From Lichina pygmaea (Eukaryota > Ascomycota > Lichinomycetes > Lichinales > Lichinaceae): 64,000 nucleotides of DNA. This document shows positions 1-10,618 of the stretch, piece by piece (position 1 is the stretch's first letter; each line of letters starts with the position of its first letter). The notes beneath the pieces were generated by a model, which ran no database searches, was not told the origin of the DNA, and was given only the letters and a program-made list of their open reading frames with translations. The position numbers and the translations under genes are program-made. Where the stretch lies: the NCBI GenBank assembly GCA_963422465.1, contig OY730170.1, positions 3,262,379 through 3,326,378 on the forward strand, in the 5' to 3' direction.

Positions 1-1291
1 CCTGCCACATGGCCGCAATGCTTGGGTCTTCCGCACCACCTTCGCTATCGTTGTGGACCTCGCCGTCGAATGTTTCAACAGGAGCTTCTGCGATAGATAG
101 ATTACCGATGCCCTGCAAAAAATATCAGTCTCAGCCGGATCACGATGTCGGGGTAGGACGTACAAGATCGTTGTCAGCCTCCACTGTAGAGAACTCCATC
201 GACCCAAGTATTTTCTCGGTGGATTTCCGCTGTGGCGGTCGAGGCTTGACCTCCAGATCCGGCGCTACTTCCCATCCTTGAGTGACATCGAAAGGGGTAC
301 CGTCCGGAGGTTCCGTGATGCTCGAAGTCCCGTGCACGGCTAGCGAACTTTGATGATCGGGTCCGGACGGCGCGTCGGCTTCTGGTTGGTGCTGAGCACT
401 CTGAATGAGAGGAAGACCCTCTTCGAACCGAGCCTCGGCGTCAGTGGGGACGCTACGGTCCAGCGAGTGGCCGCTCCCTTGGATGGACGATGATGCTGCG
501 TTTGTCTGATCTTCTTCGCCAATCACGACGAATGGATTCGATGAGAATGATTCTCCGTCGAATTGTAGCCCGCGATCTGTTTCATCGAGTCCAGCAGCGA
601 CCAGGCTTGTCGAGCTCGGTTGGTTGACGATACTCTCCTCAAAGCCATACTCCTCCCCGTTGACCTCCTGCCGTTGTGGGACGTTCGGAGGGTTACCAGG
701 AGGAGATGATTGACCCACGAAAGAAAACGGCTCTCCTTCAACGGTCTCGGATGTCAGGGCCTCGTCATCGCCATTTGGGAATAGACTGTCTTGGTCGTTG
801 GACGGCGGGCGATCATAGTCTCCACCGATGGCCTCGTTCGGCTCGTGTGTGGAGCGTGGTAAAGTCAGGTGCGTCTCTTCGGGGGTCTGGTCGCCGAGTC
901 CATTCGAGTTCCCGTCGGTTGTCTCTCCGATGTAAGGTGACCGTTCCACCCGGTCATTCGCAAAGGGAGACTCTGATTGCGATGCGGACTGGTACTCCGT
1001 GCGTCTTTCAGAATTTTCTGCATCGTTGCTGGAATTTGAGATTGGCGGGCGTGCTTCAGCGCTAGCACTGTCGAACGAGCCTTTCTTTCCTATGTTGCTC
1101 GGCGAGTTCTCCATGAAACCGTCGCTCTGGGGCTGCAAAGTGTCTGATGGATGCGCAGAAGCCCCATGCGAGCTTCGATGTGGTATATGTGGTGTCTCAA
1201 AGCTTGGGTCTTGTCGGCTGTCGGATGATGTCAGATCCTGAAAAGCAGGAGCCGTTGCGCCTTCAGCGTGAGCTTCGTGGTGATTGCCCAT
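1..1291 (-). CDS. Hypothetical acidic, Ser-rich protein, partial (3' part off left edge)
   Basis: Two exons can be read: 1291 down to 164 and 112 down to 1 or beyond, separated by a 51-bp intron (163-113) with a GTACGT donor, a CTGAGAC-like branch site and a TTTTGCAG acceptor. The frame is phase 0 across the junction and the residues after it (GIGNLSIAEAPVETFDGEV) have the same acidic character, which is why I prefer splicing to the stop at 140. The start is the first ATG in the open frame; the frame stays open upstream to 1375, so a 5' exon is possible. The product is about 410 residues in view, rich in Ser, Glu, Asp, Pro and Gly, with no recognised domain and probably disordered. It is divergent from the flippase gene. 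Function unknown. Confidence 0.5.
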
Positions 1292-1729
1292 CTTTGCCAC
1301 GAAGACTTTGTCAGACGAAGGGTTGGCCGTCCAGCAAGCCTTGCCGCTCTGCTCTGCAGGGCCAGACAGTCGATGCTAGCTGCAAATAGCACGGCTCCGA
1401 GATTCAAGAATGACGACGGCAAAGGGTTGAAGACACAGGCCATCACGCGTGGATGTGCTTCCCTGAGATGTCAATATAGGAGTCGGCCATCGCTCCGTCA
1501 TGGACTCTGGCATTTTCGTGAAGGGGCGTATGCCCAGCCGTAGTCCCCGTGACCATCTTCCGTAATCAGCCACTTGCGACGCCCAATGGTGGCACGGCAT
1601 TGCCCGGGTGGCCGCGTTCGACAATCCAAGTGACCGGCGGCTGCTCCACGAGTCAGCCTTCGATCAGCATTAGAAACCGTCAGCACGAAGAAGCCTCTAT
1701 GTCGCTACGCCTGAGAGCCCTCTCAAGGG
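1292..1729. other. Unresolved 5' region between divergent genes
   Basis: This stretch separates the minus-strand gene from the flippase start. Minus-strand frames here include a hydrophobic run (SFLNLGAVLFAASIDCLAL, about 1395-1335) and a Trp/Gly-rich run (WLITEDGHGDYGWAYAPS, about 1565-1515) that could be 5' exons of the left-edge gene. I could not find a splice pattern that joins them convincingly. It must also hold the flippase promoter. Confidence 0.3.
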
Positions 1730-4700
1730 ATGCCCACCTCTTACGGACAGCGAGACAGGAGTCCGGTGGACCAAGCGGCCGATGAATCGGACTCCGACCT
1801 GGACATCGACTCTCGTGAATTGCATGGAACTGCCGGACTGCGGGACTCTTCTCAAGATAGGAGGCAATCTGATGCTCTAGCGCATCATGGCAGACGAGGT
1901 GCCCGCCGCGAGTCTGCTTTTGCTGGAAGAATACCGCTCAGGAACCTTTCCGCCGGAGGCACCCGCGCATCTGTTATTGCCCCTCCTGCGACGGTAGCTA
2001 CCTCGACGCCGCATCCTGTGGAGGGTAGCGTGAGAGACGAAGGGCTTGGTAGCCTCCTCCAAGACGACTCTGGAGATATTGAAGGCTCTGGAGAACCGGG
2101 ACACGCTGCACATTCTGACGAGGACGAGTCGCCCCTTCTTGCCAACTCGCATGAGCCATCCAGACCCCAGACCCACAAGAGCCTTTCGCAATGGCTGCAA
2201 CGATGGCCGTGGCTAAGATCCTCAAGTTCGCGTGCGGCAGAGCCTCTAGCCTCTATCGAGCGTGCTGAAAAGGCAGACGATCATTTCGACCCTGCGGCCT
2301 CTCGGACCATCCACTTTGGGCGGCCACAGAGTGTGAAGTACCCTCCTAATGCTATCTCGAACTCGAAATACAATGCCTGGACCTTCTTGCCCCTGACATT
2401 GTACAACGAGTTCTCCTTCTTCCTCAACCTCTACTTTCTACTGGTAGCACTTTCGCAAATCGTCCCCGCTCTACGAATCGGATACTTGTCAACATACGTG
2501 GCGCCTCTAATCTTTGTCCTTTCGGTGACTCTGGGGAAAGAGGCTGTGGACGATCTCGCCAGACGACGCAGAGATGCCGAAGCCAATGCAGAAGGCTACA
2601 CGGTGCTTCAGTTTTCCGCAGATCCGTCGAAAAATATTCCCGGCCGCAGAAGAGGGCCACATCGGAAGAAATCTGGCGCAGGGAACAATGCCACTGAAGG
2701 TGGCCCCAATGAAGCATTACAATCAGAGCCAGGCACCCACCGAGGAGTCGGTCTGCCGATTGCCAGCGCGGAGCAAGACCCAACGACGACGCGAGAGATT
2801 GTGAAAAGGTCCCAGGATCTAGTGGTTGGGGATGTTCTGAAGCTGCAAAAGGGCCAAAGGGTACCGGCCGATGTTGTCATACTTGCGAGCTACTCCAGCG
2901 AGAGTTCCGTAATAGACACGCGTCTCTCTCCGCCGTCCGTGTCCAACGCTACACATGAGTCGAGCTTGTTTGAAGATGGTACGAGGACTGGGCAAGTGAG
3001 AGCCGAGGGTCTGGAGGCCGGGCCAGGCGGCGTTCTTTCCTCGGACGCGACTTCGTCAGATGCTGCCAGCGGCAGCTCGGGTGAAACGTTCATTCGCACC
3101 GAGCAACTGGATGGCGAGACGGACTGGAAATTGAGGCTGGCTTCGCCGTTGACGCAGAGGCTGAGCGCCGGCAAGCTTGCTAGAGTCCAGATCACGGCCA
3201 GCCAGCCCGAAAGGAACATCAACAAATTCGTGGGTACAATCAGGGTTGGTACCGATACTGATCGGTATAGCGATCGTGATGACTCTGGACTGGTGCCACC
3301 ATCCGGTCAGCTTTCGGACACCAGCAGGCGTCAAAGTACCGAGATCAGTTCGTCTCCGCTCACCATTGACAACACCGCTTGGGCGAACACGATTCTTGCG
3401 TCCAATTCCACGACATTGGCTGCTGTCGTATACACCGGGCCTCAGACTCGTCAAGCGCTCTCGACCTCTCAAGCAAGGTCGAAGACAGGTTTGCTCGAGT
3501 ACGAAATCAATGCTCTGACGAAGATGTTATGTGTACTGACCCTCGCTCTGTCGATGATCTTGGTTGGGCTCGAAAGAATAGAAGCAGACGGGAGTGGGAA
3601 ATGGTACATCGCCATTCCCCGGTTCATCATTCTCTTCTCGACGATCATCCCGATCAGCCTTCGAGTCAACCTTGATATGGGCAAGACAGTCTACTCCTGG
3701 TTCATTGAAAAGGACCAGGATCTCAAGGGGGCTGTGGTGAGGACAAGCACGATTCCGGAAGAGCTCGGGAGGATCGAGTATCTGTTATCGGACAAAACGG
3801 GCACTCTCACACAGAACGGTAGGTGAAGATATATCTCGTTCCACGAGGAAGCAGAGCTGACTAGCTGCAGAGATGGAAATGAAGAAGATCCACATAGGGA
3901 CCGTGTCTTACGCCAATGAGGCTATGGAGGAAGTTGCTTCGTACGTGCAACAAGCCTTCGATGATTCGGATCTTGGTCCCGCGGTGGGCCCAACGCATAG
4001 AAGGTCGGCGTCAGCGTACGGCACGTCGCTCAGTGCTAGTTCCACAACTCGCAGTCGACGTGAGATCAGCGCCCGGGTCCGCGATATCGTTGTCGCTCTG
4101 GCTCTCTGTCACAATGTCACGCCTACGACGGAGACCAAGGATGGCGAGCGTGTCGTGTCCTACCAAGCTTCCTCGCCCGATGAAATTGCGATTGTCCGCT
4201 GGCTAGAGAGCGTTGGCTTGCGTCTGAGCCATCGTGATCGCAAAACAATCGCTCTTGAGTCTACTCGCTCTTCTCGGACTGTCATCCGTGTGTGCATACT
4301 GGAAATCTTTCCCTTCAGTTCCGAGACAAAGAGAATGGGCATAATCGTGCAGTTCTTCGATGGTCCTGGACCCGGCTCTCTGGAGGACACCGGAGGCGAG
4401 GTTTGGTTCTACGAGAAGGGAGCCGACACGGTCATGGCGACCATCGTGGCGACGAACGACTGGCTCGAGGAGGAGACGTCAAATATGGCGCGTGAAGGCC
4501 TTCGGACATTAGTTGTCGGGCGGAAGAAGCTATCCGCGGCTCGTTACGCCCAGTTCTCTTCAAGCTACCGTCAAGCCTCGCTCTCGCTCCGGGACAGAGA
4601 CCGAGCCATGGCTGCCGTCGTGCAAGACTACCTCGAGCAGGATCTGGAGCTTCTTGGCGTTACCGGCGTGGAGGATAAGTTGCAGCGGGACGTCAAGCCA

Positions 4701-6033
4701 TCGATAGAGCTTCTGAGGAATGCAGGCATCAAGATCTGGATGTTGACAGGCGATAAAGTCGAGACGGCCCGTTGTGTGGCCGTCAGCGCGAGACTGATCG
4801 CAAGGGGACAATATGTACATACCATCGCTCAACGTAAGTCTCTGCCATACACCCACCCGTAGGTGCAGGCAGTGCTAACAGAGCCGTTGCAGTCAAGAGC
4901 AAAGACGTCGCGCAGGACGCTCTCGATTTCCTCCGCGGCAAGACGGACGCATCGCTCGTCGTTGACGGCCAGTCCTTGGCGCTCTTATTAGCACACTATC
5001 GCGAGGCCTTCACGTCCGTCGCCGTCTTACTCCCGACTGTCATCGCATGCCGATGCTCTCCGACACAGAAGGCCGAGATCGCCCAGTTGATCCGGTCGTA
5101 CACGGCTAAGCGGGTCTGCTGTATCGGCGACGGCGGCAACGACGTGTCCATGATCCAAGCCGCCGACGTCGGCGTCGGCATCGTCGGCAAGGAGGGCCAT
5201 CAGGCCAGCCTCGCAGCCGACTTCTCCATCGAGCAGTTCTGCCATCTGCCCAAACTTTTGGTCTGGCACGGTCGGAACAGCTACAAGCGAAGTGCCAAGC
5301 TGGCCCAGTTCGTCATCCATCGAGGTCTCATCATCAGCGTCTGTCAGACCATGTTCAGCATTGCCAGTCGGTTCGAGCCAATCGCCTTGTATCGGGTACG
5401 TGAGATCATCGCTCCCCATTTCAGTGTCTTGGTTCTCTGCACCCCACCCCACGACCATGAAAAATCCGAACTGACCATTGAACCTTCTCTCATTGATCGC
5501 AACAGGACTGGCTTCTGGTCGGATACGCGACCGTGTACACGATGTTCCCGGTCTTCTCGCTGGTTCTGGACAAAGACGTGGACGAGGGGCTCGCCAAGCT
5601 CTATCCAGAACTATACAAGGAGCTGACGGAGGGGCGATCGCTGAGCCAGCGGACCTTCTTCGCTTGGGTGGTCGTGTCGATCTACCAGGGGAGTCTGATC
5701 CAAGGGCTCTCGCAGATCCTGGTCGCCGTCGACGGACCGCGCATGGTCTCCGTCAGCTTCACCGTGCTCGTCATCAACGAGCTCGTCATGGTCGCCTTCG
5801 CCGTCACCACCTGGCATGCCCTCATGGTCTTCTCCATCCTCGCTACCGCCCTGCTCTACCTCGCCTCTATACCCTTCTTGGGCGCCTACTTCGATCTGTC
5901 CTACGTCTTGACCGTCGGTTTCCTCTGGAGGGTGCTCGCCATCTTGTCCGTCTCCCTCGTGCCCCCTTATCTCCTCAAGGTGGCGCGGCGCGCCTGGAAA
6001 CCGCCCACATATCGCAAGGTGCGAGGCGTTTGA
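1730..6033 (+). CDS. NEO1: NEO1-like P4-type ATPase (aminophospholipid flippase), 4 exons
   Basis: Exons 1730-3818, 3871-4833, 4893-5395 and 5506-6033 give 1360 residues; all three introns are GT-AG (52, 59 and 110 bp) and keep the frame. P4-ATPases move aminophospholipids to the cytosolic leaflet; the Neo1/ATP9 branch works in Golgi and endosomes, and Neo1 needs no Cdc50-type partner. Seen in order: a disordered N-terminus (1-190); the conserved entry to TM1-TM2 with KYNAWTFLPLTLYNEF (about 212-275); the actuator motif DGET (about 461); PISL in TM4 (about 645); the phosphorylation motif DKTGTLT (about 688), with intron 1 just after it; MLTGDK (about 986); GDGGNDV (about 1095); and C-terminal membrane spans. 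It is longer than the usual 1150 or so residues because of the N-terminus and inserts in the actuator region. The exact start is less certain than the rest. Confidence 0.93.
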
Positions 6034-6974
6034 CCCAGACTCTACACTTTTTTACTTATCCTGTCGGGAACGTCGTCATCGGGTGAGGAGGGCTCTCTTC
6101 CCTTCTATTCGTAGGCTTGACCATGCACCGAGAAAATTTAATCACGCCGTCGACGCAGTTTGCGCCCAATCTTCTACCCTTCTCGTGTTCATGTAGCGTA
6201 CCTGCGGTCCCATATTTTTTCCAAGATTATCGTCTTGGACTTGTCGCCCCTACATCATCAAACGGACACCGGGTCTACTCCCAGCAATCATCACCACCAT
6301 AATCCGGGGATATAATTTCTGCCACGTGTTACGCAAGGAGTTCCCAGGAATGTGTGCATAGTAGCGAACCCGAACCATTGATTTTTGCTTTGTATGCAAG
6401 AGTGGCCTCGGGCCCAACTCTAGCGAGCGGAAACTGAGGGTACAGCGTGATGGAAGTAGAAAAAACACATGAAGAGACACGATTGAGAAAAGCAGGAAGC
6501 TGAAAGTGTCGCTGACAGAAACTGAGGGTAGGGTGTAACGGATGAATAGACGCAGAGAGGAAGCCAAGATGGCAGACGTGATGCCGGAGGCACCATATCA
6601 AGAAGAGGTTTTTGTACACCCAGATGACGGAGACCGAGGGAAAGCGTGACGGAAAATACAAGAGGGGAGAGGATGGAGAAGAGGAGGAAGTCAGAAGGCC
6701 AAAGTTGTAAACACGGATATCTTGGCGAGAATGAGTGAAAAAATCATAGAGCAGGTGTAGAAGACAGAAAGTAGGGGTAGAAGTACAAGAGAGAGTAAAA
6801 GTGTAATGTAAGAGAGTTGCATAGGACAAGAACCCAGCAACAGGACGAGCTACCGTGAACACCTGCCGATAGAAGTAGCCCCCACATGATGCAGGCCCAG
6901 CTGACCACTGGGCCTCGAGCATCACCACACCGAATTTGAATTCAGCGAGAACATGAAAAAGGCAAGGGCTTTGC
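6034..6974. other. Intergenic, purine-rich, with degenerate repeats
   Basis: No supported gene. From about 6420 to 6850 the plus strand is rich in A and G and holds at least three imperfect copies of a unit like GAAACTGAGGGTA followed by GTGA/GTAACGG(A) (near 6430, 6518 and 6627). A long minus-strand frame (6928-6329) arises from this bias; its Phe/Leu/Ser-rich translation resembles no known protein. Confidence 0.5.
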
Positions 6975-7253
6975 CTAGGTCACGATATCTCTCAGACTTC
7001 CTTGACGGCCGATCCTGTTCGAAAGCGGAGTAACGTAATCGTGGCCGATGAGCTGGGCAGCTGTGGCGGCGCTGGAGCCTTGGACAGAGATATACTCGGG
7101 AGTATAGCCCAGCTGCGTGTTGAGAAGATCAACGCAGCTGTAGTGCTGCGTTGAGCAGCTGAGGCCCGGAGTCCCAATGAACGTCGTGGCGCTCTCGAAA
7201 CGACAGCGCCGGACAAAGACACGCCGAAGGCACAACTTGTTGTTGGCGCCCAC
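6975..7253 (-). CDS. Short hypothetical ORF, possible gene remnant
   Basis: A minus-strand frame of about 92 codons, ending in a TAG just before 6975. Its second half (LNTQLGYTPEYISVQGSS, then AATAAQLIGHDYVTPL) has balanced composition and looks more protein-like than neighbouring frames. The first half has several Cys and Arg residues. No ATG start is clear, and no signal peptide or known domain is recognised. It may be the last exon of a small gene or a relic. Confidence 0.25.
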   Translation of the reverse strand: MGANNKLCLRRVFVRRCRFESATTFIGTPGLSCSTQHYSCVDLLNTQLGYTPEYISVQGSSAATAAQLIGHDYVTPLSNRIGRQGSLRDIVT

Positions 7254-7570
7254 AACTCCCTTCTACGGGCTGTTGTTTTTCTTCCCTGAGTTTGCTGCTT
7301 CTTCTCAAGCGACTATGGTACCGTCGACTGACAGCTCCCAGCCTCAAACAAGTCGTGACTTGTTCGACAAAGTAAAGGTGGTGGGGCCGCCAGACAAGTG
7401 GCCCCATCAACAGTATAGACTGGAAACGACTTGTTAGATCCAACTCATATCGACAATTTCAGCCCAGAGCATGATGGCTTCAGCACGCTTCAGCCTGCTT
7501 CAGCTCCTTCAAGAGCCTACCTCAAAAGCGGTAGATTGGATGTTATCAATAAGTGCCAGGGTTGTCGAAA
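7254..7570. other. Intergenic, no gene seen
   Basis: It contains a short cluster of GCTTCAGC-type direct repeats (about 7478-7505). No coding frame with credible composition is visible on either strand. Confidence 0.4.
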
Positions 7571-7836
7571 TTATCCTGATCTGTCGTACATGTTGACACC
7601 GTCAATCGTGGCGATGAAGCCCTCTGTGTCGCTGGGCTCTTCCGTCAAGCCTCCGCCAAGGGGGTCGTAATCCTGGTCGTGGTCGAAGACATTGACACTG
7701 TCAATCGTGGTGGCGAAGCCCTCCCTGGCTCTGGACTCTTCCGTCGAGCCCCCGAAAAAGGGGCTGCGATCCGAGTCCCGGTCGGCAGCGTCTGTCGGCT
7801 GATCGGCCGAGGTGCAATAGTTATCATTGTGGCCAG
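7571..7836 (-). CDS. 3' exon of a hypothetical repeat protein (33-residue repeats)
   Basis: Read on the minus strand from 7836 to a TAA at 7571-7573, this frame encodes about 88 residues. It has two 33-residue tandem repeats, each with the pattern STEES...EGF.T.ID.VN..D (for example EGFATTIDSVNVFD and EGFIATIDGVNMYD). Differences between the two units favour conservative residues, as expected for real coding sequence. An in-frame stop lies just upstream, next to a possible AG acceptor (7838-7837), so this is probably the last exon; the 5' exons were not found. Function unknown. Confidence 0.4.
7592..7789. repeat. Tandem duplication, 99-bp unit, two copies
   Basis: Units 7592-7690 and 7691-7789 both begin TTGACAC(C/T)GTCAATCGTGG and stay alignable throughout. 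The 99-bp period is a multiple of three and underlies the 33-residue protein repeat on the minus strand. Confidence 0.75.
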
Positions 7837-7839
7837 CTT

Positions 7840-10618
7840 AGCTCAAAGCTGACTGTAAATTGGTCTGTGCCTAGTCGGTGCTGTCTTGAAGTTGTTTGAG
7901 AGAACAGGGGAGCTAGTTCGCCTCGGAGCGAACAAGAAGAAATCGCTGTGATCAGAAGATCACGATGTTGCAGGTCGTGTTTTTGGATTGTCGACTAACA
8001 AGTCCACCACGAGGCACCAGGCAGATAAAGAGTCTGCCTGGTGACCAGGAAGATGCTCTTGGACTCAGCTTCACGTATAGCTTTGCAAAGCTTGGAAGTA
8101 AAGAACAGCTTCCTTCTTTAGTCCTTCTTTGTTCCAGAGTGTCTGTTCACTCCGACTGAAATGTTCCTGAGCAGGTAAGCTACTATATGAGTCTGAAGGG
8201 ATACCCAGACTGGGGTTGCACTCTGGTTATATCTTGGAAATGATCCACGTTCTGGGTAGGCATTGCTGTAACCTGCCACCTGTTGTTCGACGATCCAGAG
8301 TCGCCAAATAGAGTTGTAAATAGGTTTGCTGTAGGACGACTGGTGTTGTTTATAGTAGAAGGTAAATTCTGCGGTGGTGGAGTTTATGCTGAGTGTGCTG
8401 TCTATATGTTGGTGTTGGTGTAGTAGCTAGCGTAGAAATTTCGCAGTCACTGTCCGTATCTCTGAGTATGCCACAGATAGCTTCCTGGTTCAGTCAGCTG
8501 TACTGATTATTGCTTTTAGTTGTTGTTCAGAACATGATAAACAATATATCAAGTGATAAGTAGGAAGAACATACATCTGAGCAAGCAAAGACAAAGTTTT
8601 GGTGGCCACTCGACGACTTGTGGCTTGTTGTGGTGGTGGCAGTCAAAGTAAAGTTGTATTTTGCATAACAATGCAGAAGTAAGACAGCTACCAAGAGACA
8701 CTATAGCCACCAGGTGGCCATAGCAGAACAGAGTTTTTCTGGGGGTTTTTTTTGCTGTCCTTCAGCAGTCCACCAGAGGCTGGACAGCCTGAATATAGGT
8801 GACACCATATAAGTGGCAGTTGATTCTGGTGAAGGAAATTGCCAAGCAAGTGGCACAGTGTGAGGGGCGGTTGATCCTGGTGGATGGTATTGTTAGGGGT
8901 AAGACTATGCTTCCAGTAATCTGACAGTGACTTCATCACTTACACGTTATATGGGTGGTGCCCGCACTGGGAATTCTAGCCCAGGGAAGCATGACCACGA
9001 AGGTCTCGCTCGACAGTATCTGCAACAGGTCCAGGTATATAGTCGACAGTAGAATACTCTACTGTCGAGTGGCAGAGGATGCCAAGTGCATATAGCTGGT
9101 TGATGGCTTGGACTTGGTTCCAACCACGTCTTTGGGTTGGAGTGGCCAGGTGAAAGAAGGTGAGCACACAAATCTGAAATTTTGGGGGGATTCTTATACG
9201 TACGAACAGGAACACAGTTGTAAATACGTACCGGTAGCTCGGCCTTGCAGCATTCCGGGTAGCGTCGGAAGCTCGCTTGTCGGCGGAAGCCGGTGTGACC
9301 GCTCGCTAGTCTCCATGTGGAACGTACGTATTAGAAGTCCAAGGTCAGTCATATTTGAATGTTATCAAGAAGCACGGTGCCATCACGTATACATACATAC
9401 CCCGACACGCCCGGCAAGGTAGACGTATGTTTGCTTCTTGGTTCTTTCCATGTTTCGACATTTGCTAGGTGTCGAGTACTCACAGTGACAAAGGTAGGAT
9501 GAGACTTGTTGTCAAGCCCATCTTTATCCCTGTCGAGTTCGTAGAGAGCTAACAGTCGTCATAGATTGTTCTCCAGTTCACGTTCTGTTCTGTGCCTGAC
9601 TCAGGTTGCTTTCTCAGCTGGCTCTTCTGGCCATAGACTCCCAATTGATGTGCAAGTATAACTGTCCTGGATTACGCCTGCCCAAGCAGACAGTTCTTTC
9701 AAGAATGAAAGTGCAAGTCTTGTTGATTCTTCTATAACCCCTCACGTTAGCTGCTTGCTTGCCTGTTATAGTGCTCTAACTGTTTGTTTTAGACCGATTA
9801 CTTTCCGTTTTCCAAAGATATGTTGTGCATGTATAGCAAAGATGTGAAAGAAGCTGCTTGTGGGTCTCTCTTGAACATTAAGCCCACTCTCGGAAGCAAT
9901 ATCTCTCTGGACACGTTGCAATCTTGACAGTGCCGTATGGCTGATAAGCTGCCTATGGCTCGATGAGAAACATCACTTCCCAGAGCGAAGACTATAGTAT
10001 TCAGCTCAGAGACTGTAAGCTCCCACCAGTTTGGACTTGAGTGGTGTGTGGGAAGCAACTACCGTGATCTCGAGTGATTTTGTTTCATGTACACTTCTTC
10101 AAAGATCACAAGGTCCATCAGCCTCCTTGGAAACAGCAACCTCGGAGAAAGCAAGCAGTCTTGAGAACAACTCTTCAAAGAATTTGTTCTTGGTGATGTT
10201 ACCACACATAATCTAAAAACTCGAGATTGGACTCTTTGTTTTCCTTGTCGTCTGATAAGTCCATGATCTGTTGGTATATTCTGCTTCAACGATGTGTTGT
10301 CATCGAGATCTTGAAGAACTATTGGCACGCACATGTGGAAGAGGATGATATCTGTTGCTTTTCTTTCATCTCTCTATGGCTGTGAACACGTATGATTAGA
10401 TCGTTCCTGTTGAAATGTGTAGGAGTACCGCGAATCATCCATAGAGCATTGCAAGTGCGCAGTGTTCACTACACACAGTGCCGTAGCTGATGCATGCGTG
10501 TACAGCAAGTCATCGGACGAACTTCTCTTTGGATTCTTACTCCACACTGCTGGCTGCAGGACAGTGAACATCGACATTCTAGCATGTTTGTTCCATTGCC
10601 TTGAATATCTACGGAGTA
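7840..10618. other. Long gene-poor interval
   Basis: About 2.8 kb without a supported gene or a recognisable element. Frames are short and lack known motifs. Visible structure: a perfect hairpin at 9043-9068, a loose direct repeat near 8812 and 8864 (GG(C/A)(A/G)GTTGAT(T/C)CTGGTG), and TACGTAC-rich patches near 9198-9240, 9321 and 9388. The sequence may be old transposon debris, but nothing identifies it. Confidence 0.4.
9043..9068. repeat. Perfect 10-bp inverted repeat (hairpin)
   Basis: Arms TCGACAGTAG and CTACTGTCGA are separated by AATACT. No poly-U tract or gene end lies beside it, so no function is assigned. Confidence 0.7.

Noticed and set aside
1500-1690. Dysferlin-like motif (WLITEDGHGDYGWAYAP) on the minus strand
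   Set aside because: It is a single weak resemblance. Such domains usually sit later in the protein, and no splice pattern joins it to the left-edge gene.
6329-6928. Long minus-strand frame (199 codons)
   Set aside because: It lies in a purine-biased, repetitive stretch where stops are rare by composition. The Phe/Leu/Ser-rich translation shows no domain.
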